Source: DATLHO01 sp035539855 (GTDB lineage Bacteria > Bacteroidota > Ignavibacteria > OLB7). Taken from it: a stretch of 25,722 bases of DNA. This document shows positions 1 through 8,151 of the stretch, piece by piece (the stretch's first letter is position 1; each line of letters starts with the position of its first letter). The notes beneath the pieces were generated by a model. That model ran no database searches and was not told where the DNA came from. It worked only from the letters and a program-made list of their open reading frames with translations. The position numbers were made by a program, and so were the translations under genes. The stretch is from NCBI GenBank assembly GCA_035539855.1, contig DATLHO010000080.1, positions 1 to 25,722 on the forward strand, read 5' to 3'.

Positions 1-1
1 C

Positions 2-295
2 ACCGGCCGCATCGGTGCGATCGCGATCGACGGCGTGCCGTTCGTCGCCGTCCTGATCGACGCGACGACGTCCGACGCGGACGTGCGCGCGGCCGTCGAG
101 CGCTATCTCGCGACCGTGCACGGCATGTCCGCGTGGGGTCCGGCGATGGAGGAGCACACGCGCGCGCAGGTCGCGCGCATCGCCACGGCCGACGGTGGCG
201 GCTCGCTCGTCGTCGTCACGCATGCCGCGTGGCAGCAGGAGTGGGCGCGGAGGGCATTGCCCGGCGCCTCATGGACGGAGCTCGCGAAGCGCTGA
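2..295 (+). CDS. 3' end of a protein of unknown function (5' truncated by window edge)
   Basis: The reading frame is open from base 2 with no stop until the TGA at 293-295, so about 97 C-terminal residues are visible and the true start lies outside the window. The third codon position is almost entirely G or C, as in the neighbouring genes, which supports real coding. I do not recognise the family. The fragment starts with a beta-strand-like hydrophobic stretch around GVPFVAVLIDA, followed by a likely helix with Asp and Arg. A Gly-rich turn, a second hydrophobic strand (SLVVVTHAAW) and an Arg-rich helix close it. No signal peptide or membrane segment is visible. EttA begins 85 bases downstream on the same strand. 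Confidence 0.6.
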   Translation, partial: TGRIGAIAIDGVPFVAVLIDATTSDADVRAAVERYLATVHGMSAWGPAMEEHTRAQVARIATADGGGSLVVVTHAAWQQEWARRALPGASWTELAKR

Positions 296-339
296 GCCGG
301 CGCCAGCGCTTCGTTACAGCGCTGCGCGACGGCGATGAG

Positions 340-346
340 TATCATG
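340..346 (+). promoter_or_regulatory. possible -10/-7 element upstream of ettA
   Basis: TATCATG lies 35 bases before the EttA start codon. It resembles similar heptamers found upstream of several other genes in this window (TATCTTG at 3652 and 5041, TATATTG at 5929, TATCTTTG at 20789). No convincing upstream -33/-35 box was found, so the assignment rests on position and recurrence only. Confidence 0.25.
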
Positions 347-380
347 CCTGATTCATCAACGAAGCCTCTCTGAAGAGACC

Positions 381-2054
<1,674 letters not shown>

Positions 2055-2055
2055 G

Positions 2056-2106
2056 ACCTCACCCCCCGGCCCCCTCGCCGCATGCGGAGAGGGGGAGCGG
2101 AGGTGG
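2056..2106 (+). repeat. REP-like palindromic element, probable terminator after ettA
   Basis: Just after the EttA stop the sequence reads CCTCACCCCCCGGCCCCCTC, then an inverted repeat around GCATGC, then a G-rich arm (GGAGAGGGGGAG). It can fold into a C-rich/G-rich hairpin at about 2069-2096. A second copy with the same CCTCACCCCCCGG lead-in and hairpin lies at 25676-25722. This looks like a dispersed intergenic repeat that may also serve to end transcription; there is no T tract. Confidence 0.6.
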
Positions 2107-2154
2107 ATAGGGGATTGACGGTTTGCGTTATTGTCGCGGAGGGTATTGGGGCGT

Positions 2155-2835
2155 ATGGGGGAGCATTGGATCGTCGTTCCGCGTACGGCGCGGTATTACA
2201 CGCTCGGCGAGGTTTCGCCGGCGACGCGTGAGGTGTGGGTCGTTCTGCATGGCTATGCGCAACTGGCCGAGCACTTTCTGCGGTGGTTCCGCCCGCTCGA
2301 CGACGGGTCGCGGCTCATCGTCGCGCCGGAGGGGTTGTCGCGCTTTTACCGCGCCGGAGCGCACGGCCATGTCGGCGCATCCTGGATGACCGCGGTCGAC
2401 CGCGAGGCCGAGATCGCCGATTACGTCGGTTACCTCGACGCGATCGCGGACACTCTACTCCGTCCTACCAACGATGACTCGTCGGGCGCCGAGGCTCCGC
2501 GCCTCGTCGTGCTCGGGTTTTCGCAGGGCGCCGCGACCGCCGCACGCTGGGCGTGTCGCGGTCGCCATCCCGTCGATGCGCTGGTTCTCTGGGGCGGGCA
2601 TGTTCCGCCGGAGATCGATCTGGTGCAGCAGCGCGACCGCTTGCGCGGGCTGCGCCTGGTGCTCGGGTCCCGCGACGAGTACCGCGACGAAACGGCACTT
2701 GCGCGCGAGCGCGGGCGCCTCGAGGCTGCAGCGATCGTCTACGAAGCCATCGACTTCGACGGAACGCACCGCGTGGAGTCAGAGCCGCTGATGCGGATGG
2801 CGGCGAGCATTCGCAGCGAGCATGTGGCGCCCTAG
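2155..2835 (+). CDS. small alpha/beta hydrolase (phospholipase/carboxylesterase type)
   Basis: This protein of 226 residues has the pattern of the phospholipase/carboxylesterase (YpfH/EstB-like) branch of alpha/beta hydrolases. The oxyanion region reads VVLHGYAQ. The nucleophile elbow GFSQG places the catalytic Ser at about residue 123. A likely acid Asp sits in LGSRDEY (about 174) and the catalytic His in DGTHR (about 205). There is no signal peptide, so it should act in the cytoplasm on a small ester or lysophospholipid; the substrate cannot be told from sequence. The ATG at 2155 was preferred over the in-frame TTG at 2131 because a GGAGGG box lies about 11 bases upstream. The gene stands alone, with a large non-coding region after it. 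Confidence 0.85.
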   Translation: MGEHWIVVPRTARYYTLGEVSPATREVWVVLHGYAQLAEHFLRWFRPLDDGSRLIVAPEGLSRFYRAGAHGHVGASWMTAVDREAEIADYVGYLDAIADTLLRPTNDDSSGAEAPRLVVLGFSQGAATAARWACRGRHPVDALVLWGGHVPPEIDLVQQRDRLRGLRLVLGSRDEYRDETALARERGRLEAAAIVYEAIDFDGTHRVESEPLMRMAASIRSEHVAP

Positions 2836-2874
2836 GTCGCTCCGCGGTCCGGTAGCAGCCTGCGGCGCGTTCCT

Positions 2875-2980
2875 CGATACGTGGCCGCCGAAGGCCCCGT
2901 CCGCGATACGTAGCCGCCAGATACCCCGTCCGCGATACGTAGCCGCCAAAGGCCGCGCCCCCGTACGTAGCAGTTGCCAG
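2875..2980. repeat. 29-bp tandem repeat, about 3.6 copies
   Basis: Units start at 2875, 2904, 2933 and (degenerate) 2962. Each begins with CGATACGTAGCCGCC or a close variant and ends in a more variable C/G-rich half containing CCCCGTCCG. The copies are contiguous with no spacers. Each unit carries the TACGT(A/G)G motif that also recurs in the hairpin and the larger repeats downstream. Confidence 0.8.
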
Positions 2981-3014
2981 CCCCGGTCCCCCGAATCGAG
3001 CATTAGGCCCAAAA

Positions 3015-3054
3015 ACGTACAGGACGCTCCGAGATTCGGAGCGTCCTGCTACGT
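3015..3054. terminator. strong hairpin, likely bidirectional or minus-strand terminator
   Basis: AGGACGCTCCGA (3021-3032) and its exact reverse complement (3036-3047) flank a GAT loop. The stem extends through C3020-G3048 and, past one bulged C, through ACGTA/TACGT to 3015 and 3054, giving about 18 pairs. On the minus strand the stem is followed by a run of T (from AAAAA at 3011-3015), as in an intrinsic terminator. It may also stop plus-strand read-through from the hydrolase gene. Confidence 0.6.
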
Positions 3055-3062
3055 AGAAAAGG

Positions 3063-3235
3063 TTCAGTCCGTTTTCCTCTCTTCCGTCTTCCCCCCCAGG
3101 CGACGGGAGAGACTGAACGAGACTGAAGCCTTTATGTAAGGAATGACACCCAGGGTGCCTGTCGTCATTCCGTCTTCGAACACCTGCAAGTAACGACCGA
3201 TTCGGTTGGCCATCGCTACGTATTTACTACGTACA
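3063..3235. repeat. structured intergenic repeat, copy A (173 bp)
   Basis: This is the first of two tandem diverged copies with a period of about 219 bp. Hairpin 1 pairs TTCAGTC (3063-3069) with GACTGAA (3111-3117) and CTCTC/CCGTC with GACGG/GAGAG, around a CCCCCCCAGGCG loop. Hairpin 2 pairs GGAATGAC (3140-3147) with GTCATTCC (3164-3171). The conserved tail holds TTCGAA, TGCAAGTAA and CTACGTATTTACTACGTACA. Identity with copy B is highest in the hairpin-1 loop and in the tail. Confidence 0.65.
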
Positions 3236-3281
3236 CGACGTCGGCGCCGGCGGCCGGTCTTCGGTGAGTTGTCAAGTGAGA

Positions 3282-3454
3282 TTCCGCCCGTCCGCTCTCT
3301 CCACATCTCCCCCCCAGGTGACGCGAGAGAGCGAAGCGGGCTGAATCCTGTTTTTCCGGAGCGGCGTCCCGGGCTAGTGGTAGCCGATCCTCTTTCGAAC
3401 GGATGCAAGTAAGCACCATTTCCCGTCGCCATCACTACGTATTTACTACGTACA
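3282..3454. repeat. structured intergenic repeat, copy B (173 bp)
   Basis: This is the second copy of the element at 3063-3235. Hairpin 1 pairs GCTCTCTC (3294-3301) with GAGAGAGC (3325-3332) and GCCCG (3286-3290) with CGGGC (3337-3341), around the same C-run/AGG(T)GACG loop. A second small hairpin has GGCTA/TAGCC arms. The tail TTCGAA...TGCAAGTAA...CTACGTATTTACTACGTACA lies exactly 219 bases after its counterpart. The paired arms differ from copy A while remaining paired, so structure is conserved more than sequence. Confidence 0.65.
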
Positions 3455-3498
3455 TGGGTTACTAATCGGTGAACTGACGGCGGGTCACGATGCGAGGC

Positions 3499-3520
3499 GC
3501 GCCGCGTTTGAGCGCGGCGC
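3499..3520. other. small GC-rich hairpin upstream of hgmA
   Basis: GCGCCGCG (3499-3506) and CGCGGCGC (3513-3520) pair perfectly around TTTGAG. There is no T tract on either side, so a terminator role is uncertain. It lies 170 bases before the hgmA start. Confidence 0.4.
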
Positions 3521-3651
3521 ATGAGTACAACACCGCCCGACGCAAGAAGGTTACGGCGCGACCTCACGTATACCGGTCGGATTGCGTCCGAATACCTCCG
3601 CGGCCAGGCCCGCCCATGCGGCCGACGGCGCTCGTATGCAGTCTTCGGCCG

Positions 3652-3658
3652 TATCTTG
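3652..3658 (+). promoter_or_regulatory. possible -10/-7 element upstream of hgmA
   Basis: CCGTATCTTG ends 31 bases before the chosen hgmA start. The same ten bases (CCGTATCTTG) also occur upstream of the FKBP lipoprotein gene at 5038-5047. The -33 region has no clear match. Confidence 0.3.
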
Positions 3659-3689
3659 CGCCGATTCGCATTCCACGAGATCCACAGCC

Positions 3690-5036
3690 ATGGCAGAGAC
3701 AGCACACGCACCCGTCGGTGCGACCTCCGACGCGGTTGCCGGCGGCGACCGCGCGTACATGACCGGCTTCGGCAACGAGTTCGCGACCGAGGCGGTCGCC
3801 GGAGCGCTTCCGATCGGCCGGAACTCCCCGCAGCAGGTTCCCTTCGGTCTCTACGCCGAGCAGCTCAGCGGAACGCCGTTCACGGCTCCGCGCGGCCAGA
3901 ACAAACGGACGTGGACGTACCGCATACGGCCGTCGGTGGTGCACAAGCCGTTCCGCCAGATCGACGCGGGCCTGCTGCGCGGCGCGCCGTTCGACGCGAT
4001 GCCGACACCGCCGACGCAGATGCGCTGGAATCCGCCGCCGATCCCCACGGCGCCGACGGACTTCGTCGAGGGGCTCATCACGATGGCCGGCAACGGCGAC
4101 GCCTCGGTCCACGCCGGCGTGGTGATCCACGTGTACGCCGCGAACCGCTCGATGAGCGACCGCTTCTTCTACAATGCCGACGGCGAGCTGCTGATCGTCC
4201 CGCAGCACGGCGCGTTGAGCATCCGAACCGAGCTCGGCGTGCTCGAGGTCGTCCCGCAGGAGATCTGCGTGATCCCGCGCGGCATCAAGTTCCGCGTCGA
4301 GCTGCCCGACGGCGAGGCTCGAGGCTACATCTGCGAGAACCACGGCACCCCGTTCCGGCTGCCCGACCTCGGTCCGATCGGCGCCAACGGCCTGGCCAAT
4401 CCGCGGGATTTCGAGACGCCGGTGGCGGCGTTCGAGGAGCGCGAGGGCGCGTTCGAGGTCGTCGGGAAGTTCCTGGGCAACCTCTGGGCGGCCGAGATCG
4501 GACATTCGCCGCTCGACGTCGTCGCCTGGCACGGCAACTACGCGCCGTACAAGTACGACCTGCGCCGGTTCAACACGATCAACACGGTCAGCTTCGATCA
4601 TCCCGATCCCTCGATCTTCACGGTGCTCACCGCGCCGTCGGAGATCCCGGGCACGGCCAACTGCGACTTCGCGATCTTCCCGCCGCGCTGGATGGTCGCC
4701 GAGAACACCTTCCGTCCGCCGTGGTTCCACCGCAACTTCATGAACGAGTTCATGGGGCTCATTCACGGCGAGTACGACGCGAAGGCCGAGGGATTCCTTC
4801 CCGGCGGCGCGAGCCTGCACAACTGCATGTCGGGCCATGGACCCGACGCCGCGACGTTCGAGCGGATGAGCACGATCGATCTGAAGCCGACGTACATCGG
4901 CGACACGATGGCGTTCATGTTCGAGACGCGCTTCGTCGCCCGCCCGACGCGCTTCGCGCTCGAGGGCGAGTTGCGCCAGCCCGACTACTACGAGGTGTGG
5001 CAGGGACTGAAGCCGAACTTCTCACGCAACGCTTAA
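3690..5036 (+). CDS. hgmA: homogentisate 1,2-dioxygenase
   Basis: This non-heme Fe(II) enzyme opens the ring of homogentisate to maleylacetoacetate in tyrosine and phenylalanine breakdown. With the ATG at 3690 the protein has 448 residues, close to the usual 430-445. The family N-terminal block YMTGFGNEFATEA is intact, so the longer in-frame start at 3582 is unlikely. The positions equivalent to the human enzyme's iron ligands and active-site bases are all present: H304 (FDHPDPS), H347 and E353 (WFHRNFMNEF), H377 (LHNCMSG) and H383 (SGHGPD). The spacing equals that remembered for human H292, H335, E341, H365 and H371. No maleylacetoacetate isomerase, fumarylacetoacetase or HPPD gene lies in the window, so the rest of the pathway must be elsewhere. 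It is followed after 67 bases by a separate FKBP gene. Confidence 0.97.
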   Translation: MAETAHAPVGATSDAVAGGDRAYMTGFGNEFATEAVAGALPIGRNSPQQVPFGLYAEQLSGTPFTAPRGQNKRTWTYRIRPSVVHKPFRQIDAGLLRGAPFDAMPTPPTQMRWNPPPIPTAPTDFVEGLITMAGNGDASVHAGVVIHVYAANRSMSDRFFYNADGELLIVPQHGALSIRTELGVLEVVPQEICVIPRGIKFRVELPDGEARGYICENHGTPFRLPDLGPIGANGLANPRDFETPVAAFEEREGAFEVVGKFLGNLWAAEIGHSPLDVVAWHGNYAPYKYDLRRFNTINTVSFDHPDPSIFTVLTAPSEIPGTANCDFAIFPPRWMVAENTFRPPWFHRNFMNEFMGLIHGEYDAKAEGFLPGGASLHNCMSGHGPDAATFERMSTIDLKPTYIGDTMAFMFETRFVARPTRFALEGELRQPDYYEVWQGLKPNFSRNA

Positions 5037-5040
5037 TCCG

Positions 5041-5047
5041 TATCTTG
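5041..5047 (+). promoter_or_regulatory. possible -10/-7 element upstream of the FKBP lipoprotein gene
   Basis: CCGTATCTTG overlaps the end of the hgmA region and lies 56 bases before the FKBP start. It repeats the element upstream of hgmA. An alternative is TAGAAT at 5092-5097, which would give a nearly leaderless message. Confidence 0.25.
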
Positions 5048-5103
5048 TCGCCTTCCTATCGGACGCGTCCTTCGATCGACCGTCTCTTCCGTAGAATATT
5101 CAC

Positions 5104-5808
5104 ATGAGAACATCAATGCGTATTGTCGTCGTGGCCGCGTTCTGCCTGGTGCTTGCTGCCTGCCAGGAGGGCGCCGGTGGTGGTTCCGCCTCGCTCAAGA
5201 CCCAGCTCGACAGCGTCAGCTACGCCGTCGGCCTGAACCTCGGTGCCCAGACCATTCAGGATTCGATCATGCTCAACGGGGACGCGATCCTCGCCGGCCT
5301 TCGCGACGCGAAGGACACGACGAAGGCGCTCCTGAACTCCGCGCAGATCCAGCAGGTCATGATGTCCTTCCAGCAGAAGGTCATGGCCGACAAGGCCCGC
5401 CGCGACAGTGTCTCGGCGTTGTCGAACCTCGCCACGGGTGAGAAGTTCCTGGCCGAGAACAAGACGAAGGAAGGCGTCGTCGCGCTCCCCAGCGGCGTGC
5501 AGTACAAGGTGATCAAGGACGGCACCGGCGCGATGCCGGCGGCCACCGACACGGTCGTCGTGCATTACACCGGCAAGCTGATCGACGGCAAGGTCTTCGA
5601 CAGTTCGGTCGAGCGCAAGGAGCCGGTGACGTTCGCACTGAACACCGTGATCCCGGGCTGGACCGAGGCGCTGCAGAAGATGAAGGTCGGCTCGAAGTGG
5701 CAGATCTACATCCCGTCGAACCTCGCCTACGGCGCCCAGTCGGCCGGCCAGATCCCGGGCAACTCGACGCTGATCTTCGACGTCGAGCTCCTCGACATCA
5801 AGAAGTAG
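5104..5808 (+). CDS. FKBP-type peptidyl-prolyl cis-trans isomerase lipoprotein
   Basis: The 234-residue product has a short signal peptide ending in the lipobox LAAC (Cys20). It should therefore be lipid-anchored in the cell envelope and face the periplasm. Residues about 32-130 form the helical dimerisation region typical of FkpA/Mip-like proteins (FKBP_N), beginning with SVSYAVGLNLG. Residues 140-232 are the FKBP catalytic fold, with the pocket residues Y155, F165-D166, V182-I183, W186 and Y209 (NLAYG) and the C-terminal STLIFDVELLDI strand. It probably helps fold exported proteins. The ATG at 5104 was chosen because it gives a full n-region; the ATG at 5116 would also work. An intrinsic terminator follows at 5833-5860. 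Confidence 0.95.
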   Translation: MRTSMRIVVVAAFCLVLAACQEGAGGGSASLKTQLDSVSYAVGLNLGAQTIQDSIMLNGDAILAGLRDAKDTTKALLNSAQIQQVMMSFQQKVMADKARRDSVSALSNLATGEKFLAENKTKEGVVALPSGVQYKVIKDGTGAMPAATDTVVVHYTGKLIDGKVFDSSVERKEPVTFALNTVIPGWTEALQKMKVGSKWQIYIPSNLAYGAQSAGQIPGNSTLIFDVELLDIKK

Positions 5809-5832
5809 GCATTCCGGCCCCGAATCGCACGA

Positions 5833-5863
5833 AAGCCCCGGCAGCCGCCGGGGCTTCGTCATT
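5833..5863 (+). terminator. Rho-independent terminator after the FKBP gene
   Basis: AAGCCCCGGC (5833-5842) pairs perfectly with GCCGGGGCTT (5847-5856) around AGCC, followed by CGTCATTT. It starts 25 bases after the FKBP stop codon. Confidence 0.8.
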
Positions 5864-5880
5864 TGTGGGAAGATGAAAGC

Positions 5881-5901
5881 ACCGTGAAAAAAGTTCACGG
5901 T
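5881..5901. promoter_or_regulatory. inverted repeat, possible operator upstream of the SNase-like gene
   Basis: ACCGTGAA and TTCACGGT form a perfect 8-bp inverted repeat separated by five bases (AAAAG). A further GGTGAAC half-site lies at 5917-5923. A TATATTG element (5929-5935) follows, and the gene starts at 5982, so a regulator bound here would sit next to the promoter. Confidence 0.35.
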
Positions 5902-5928
5902 CGACGTGCCGGGCATGGTGAACTGGAG

Positions 5929-5935
5929 TATATTG
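5929..5935 (+). promoter_or_regulatory. possible -10/-7 element upstream of the SNase-like gene
   Basis: GAGTATATTG lies 46 bases before the start codon, downstream of the inverted repeat at 5881-5901. It is one of five similar heptamers upstream of plus-strand genes here. No good -35 box was found. Confidence 0.3.
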
Positions 5936-5981
5936 CCCCCCGGTCCTACAGATTCTGCATTAGTCCAGCAGAGCGTCCATC

Positions 5982-6836
5982 ATGATCAGGTCCAGTATCC
6001 CAGTGCGCGTATGGTTGTCGGCCATACTCGCGATCGCGTCCGCCGTTAGCGCGTCCGTCTCCGCACAGGAGCGAGTAACGGTCTCCAAAGTCCTCGACCA
6101 TTCCACGATCGTCGTCTCCAAGAACGAGAAGATCACGCTGATCGGCGTCGACAAGCCGCCGACCGGAGCATTCACTGCGCGCGACGCGAAGGATCATCTC
6201 GATGAGATTCTCCGCGGCAAGGAAGTGATGCTCGTCGCCGACCCGAACGTCGCCGACGCGAAGGGCGCGAAGTCGCGCTACATCTATCTCAACGGCGATC
6301 TCGTCAACCAGCGTGTGATCTCCGAAGGCTTCGCAGGCGTTCGACGTGGCGGGGAGTTCACGAAACTCGAGGCGTTCCTCGAGGCCGAGAACGTCGCCCG
6401 CCGCATGAAGATCGGCGCCTGGATTCTCGACGGCTCGACGACCGACGAGCAGTTCTCGATGACCATCACGCCGAACCCGATGAGCGAGGTCGCGATGCTG
6501 CAGTATCAGATCCCCGAGCCGTGCAACGTCTCGCTGCTGATCCTCGACAGCACCAACCGCGTCGTCGCGTCGCTGGTCAACGCGCGCATGGAGCAGGGCG
6601 CCTACACGGCGGTCTTCCAGCGCCTGCGACTGCCCGACGGCCGCTACCGCTGCCAGCTCTCGGCCGGCAGCCGCGTCGTCTCCGAAAACCTCACGCTCGT
6701 CGGACGCGGGGCGACCACCGTCGCCGCGACCGCCGACGGCGTCGACATCGGTACGGCCCCGACAGCCGTGCCCGTCGAGCGCAAAAGCTTCCGGCTGCCC
6801 GGCGGCGGCGGAACTCACACGACGGCCAAGCCATAG
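5982..6836 (+). CDS. secreted protein: degenerate staphylococcal-nuclease-like domain plus T9SS/FlgD-like C-terminal domain
   Basis: The 284-residue protein has a clear signal peptide (about 1-28, ...VSAQE). Residues 30-145 follow the SNase (thermonuclease) fold pattern: a KITLIGVDKPP strand-turn, LRGKEVMLVAD, then YIYLNGDLVNQRVISEGFAGV and a C-terminal helix pair ending MKIGAW. The classic catalytic residues appear lost. The position of Arg35 is Thr, Glu43 is Pro, and Arg87 falls in AKGAKSRYIY where Ala stands. It is therefore more likely a binding domain than an active nuclease. Residues 158-245 (starting TITPNPMSEVAMLQY) match the PNP-type C-terminal domains of T9SS cargo or FlgD-like Ig folds. 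A 40-residue Gly/Thr-rich tail follows. It stands alone between two terminators. Confidence 0.75.
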   Translation: MIRSSIPVRVWLSAILAIASAVSASVSAQERVTVSKVLDHSTIVVSKNEKITLIGVDKPPTGAFTARDAKDHLDEILRGKEVMLVADPNVADAKGAKSRYIYLNGDLVNQRVISEGFAGVRRGGEFTKLEAFLEAENVARRMKIGAWILDGSTTDEQFSMTITPNPMSEVAMLQYQIPEPCNVSLLILDSTNRVVASLVNARMEQGAYTAVFQRLRLPDGRYRCQLSAGSRVVSENLTLVGRGATTVAATADGVDIGTAPTAVPVERKSFRLPGGGGTHTTAKP

Positions 6837-6875
6837 CCGCGACGCGCGGCCCGGACTACCTCCCGACAACTCCGA

Positions 6876-6915
6876 GCGAGGGGCGCAGCAATACTGCGCC
6901 CCTCGCCGTTTTTCC
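6876..6915. terminator. Rho-independent terminator between convergent genes
   Basis: GCGAGGGGCGCAG (6876-6888) pairs perfectly with CTGCGCCCCTCGC (6894-6906) around CAATA, and the plus strand continues CGTTTTT. It ends the SNase-like gene and may also act on the opposing alcohol dehydrogenase transcript. Confidence 0.92.
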
Positions 6916-6990
6916 GAGTTGGTCGAACGCACAATCGCGGCGCGCACACGCCGTCCGTGCGATTCTCCAGGTTCCCGACCACGCCTGCCG

Positions 6991-8148
6991 CTAGGCCATC
7001 TCCCCTCTGATCGCCGCCTCGAACAGCCGCCGCACCGACGCTTCGGTCAGCTCGACGGGATTGCCGGGCGTGCTCGGGTCGGCGAGCGCGAGCGGCACGA
7101 GCTCGTCGAGCTTCGACTCGTCGACGCCAAGCTCGCCAAGGGTGTGAGGGATGCCGATCGTGCGGCGCAGCTCGATGATCCACGCGAGCACGTCGTCGAA
7201 GCCCACCTGGCCGAGATCGAGGTAGGCGGCGAGCCGCACCATCTTCTCCTCGATCGCGAGCCGGTTGTGCTCGAGGACGTAGGGCATGACCACGCCGTTG
7301 AGCAATCCGTGATGAAGGTCGTAGTGCGCGCCGAGCGGATGGCTGAGCGAGTGGATTGCCCCGAGCGCCTTCTGGAACGCGGTCGCCCCCATCGCCGCGG
7401 CCGCCATCATCTTCGAGCGAGCGTCGATGTCGCCGCCGTGCTCGACCGCGCGCGCGAGCGACTCGTGAACGAGGCGCATCCCCTCGAGCGCGATGCCGTC
7501 GGCCATCGGATGGAACGCCGTGCCGCAGTACGCCTCGAGCGAGTGTGCGAGCGCGTCCATGCCCGTCGCGGCCGTGATGTGCGCCGGCAGGCCGAGCGTC
7601 AGCTCCGGATCGCACAACGCCACCCGCGGCTGCATCAGCGGATGGAAGATGATCTTCTTCGCGTGCGACGCCTCGTCGGTGATCACCGACGCGCGGCCGA
7701 CCTCCGAGCCCGTGCCAGAGGTCGTCGGCACCGCGACGATCGGCGCGATGCCGGCCACGTCGGCGCGCAGGTAGTTGTCGCCGACGTCCTCGAAATCCCA
7801 GATCGGCCGCGTCTGTCCGGACATGAATGCCACCGCCTTGCCGACGTCCAGAGCACTGCCGCCGCCGAAGGCGACGACGCCGTCGTGACGACCCTCGCGA
7901 TAGACCGCCACCCCGTCCTCCACGTTCCTCCCGATCGGATTCGGTCGCACGCTCGAGAACACCGCGGCCTCCCGTCCCCCGTCCGCCAGGATCGTCAGGG
8001 CCTCGGCGAGCATCGGCAGCGCTTCGACACCCGGATCGGTGACGACGAGCGGACGCGTGATCGCAAGCCGCCGGCACGCGTCGGCGAGCTCGGCGATTCG
8101 GCCGGGACCGAAGAGGATGGTCGTGGGGTAGTTCCAGGTGGAGGTCAT
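6991..8148 (-). CDS. iron-containing (group III) alcohol dehydrogenase
   Basis: The 385-residue length is standard for the family, which interconverts alcohols and aldehydes using NAD(P)H and a catalytic Fe(II). The nucleotide-binding loop GGGSALDVGK lies at 95-104 and the PTTSGTGSEV block at 141-150. The metal ligands correspond to those of FucO: D198 (GMDAL), H202 (AHSLEAY), H266 (AIHSLSH) and H280 (LHHG), with H270 also kept. It lies 70 bases downstream of the aldehyde dehydrogenase gene on the same strand. It is part of a set with that enzyme and a glutamine synthetase homologue, which suggests reduction or oxidation of an amine-derived aldehyde. The exact substrate is not evident. The gap upstream contains a TGTCAGA simple repeat. 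Confidence 0.93.
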   Translation of the reverse strand: MTSTWNYPTTILFGPGRIAELADACRRLAITRPLVVTDPGVEALPMLAEALTILADGGREAAVFSSVRPNPIGRNVEDGVAVYREGRHDGVVAFGGGSALDVGKAVAFMSGQTRPIWDFEDVGDNYLRADVAGIAPIVAVPTTSGTGSEVGRASVITDEASHAKKIIFHPLMQPRVALCDPELTLGLPAHITAATGMDALAHSLEAYCGTAFHPMADGIALEGMRLVHESLARAVEHGGDIDARSKMMAAAAMGATAFQKALGAIHSLSHPLGAHYDLHHGLLNGVVMPYVLEHNRLAIEEKMVRLAAYLDLGQVGFDDVLAWIIELRRTIGIPHTLGELGVDESKLDELVPLALADPSTPGNPVELTEASVRRLFEAAIRGEMA

Positions 8149-8151
8149 GGT

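Larger units (their letters stand above)
2836..3689. other. 854-base intergenic region rich in repeats and hairpins
   Basis: No convincing gene is present here. The stretch holds a 29-bp tandem array (2875-2980), a long near-perfect hairpin (3015-3054), two tandem diverged copies of a 173-bp structured element (3063-3235 and 3282-3454), and an 8-bp-stem hairpin at 3499-3520. TACGTA or a one-base variant occurs nine times between 2878 and 3453, although this hexamer should be rare at this GC content. The last 170 bases lead into hgmA. Confidence 0.7.

Noticed and set aside
2875..2980. CRISPR array to go with the Cas6-like gene
   Set aside because: The 29-bp units are contiguous with no unique 30-40-base spacers, and the copies drift in their second half. 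It is a plain tandem repeat.
3063..3454. Known riboswitch (c-di-GMP, cobalamin) or tRNA-like element suggested by GTTCGAA on the minus strand
   Set aside because: The core sequences of those riboswitches are absent, and the GTTCGAA is not flanked by the 5-bp arms or acceptor stem needed for a tRNA.
3064..3711. Minus-strand open frame of about 215 codons across the structured repeats
   Set aside because: It stays open across both copies only because the repeat period (219) is a multiple of three. Conservation is at nucleotide level including silent positions, there is no ribosome site, and it overlaps the start region of hgmA.
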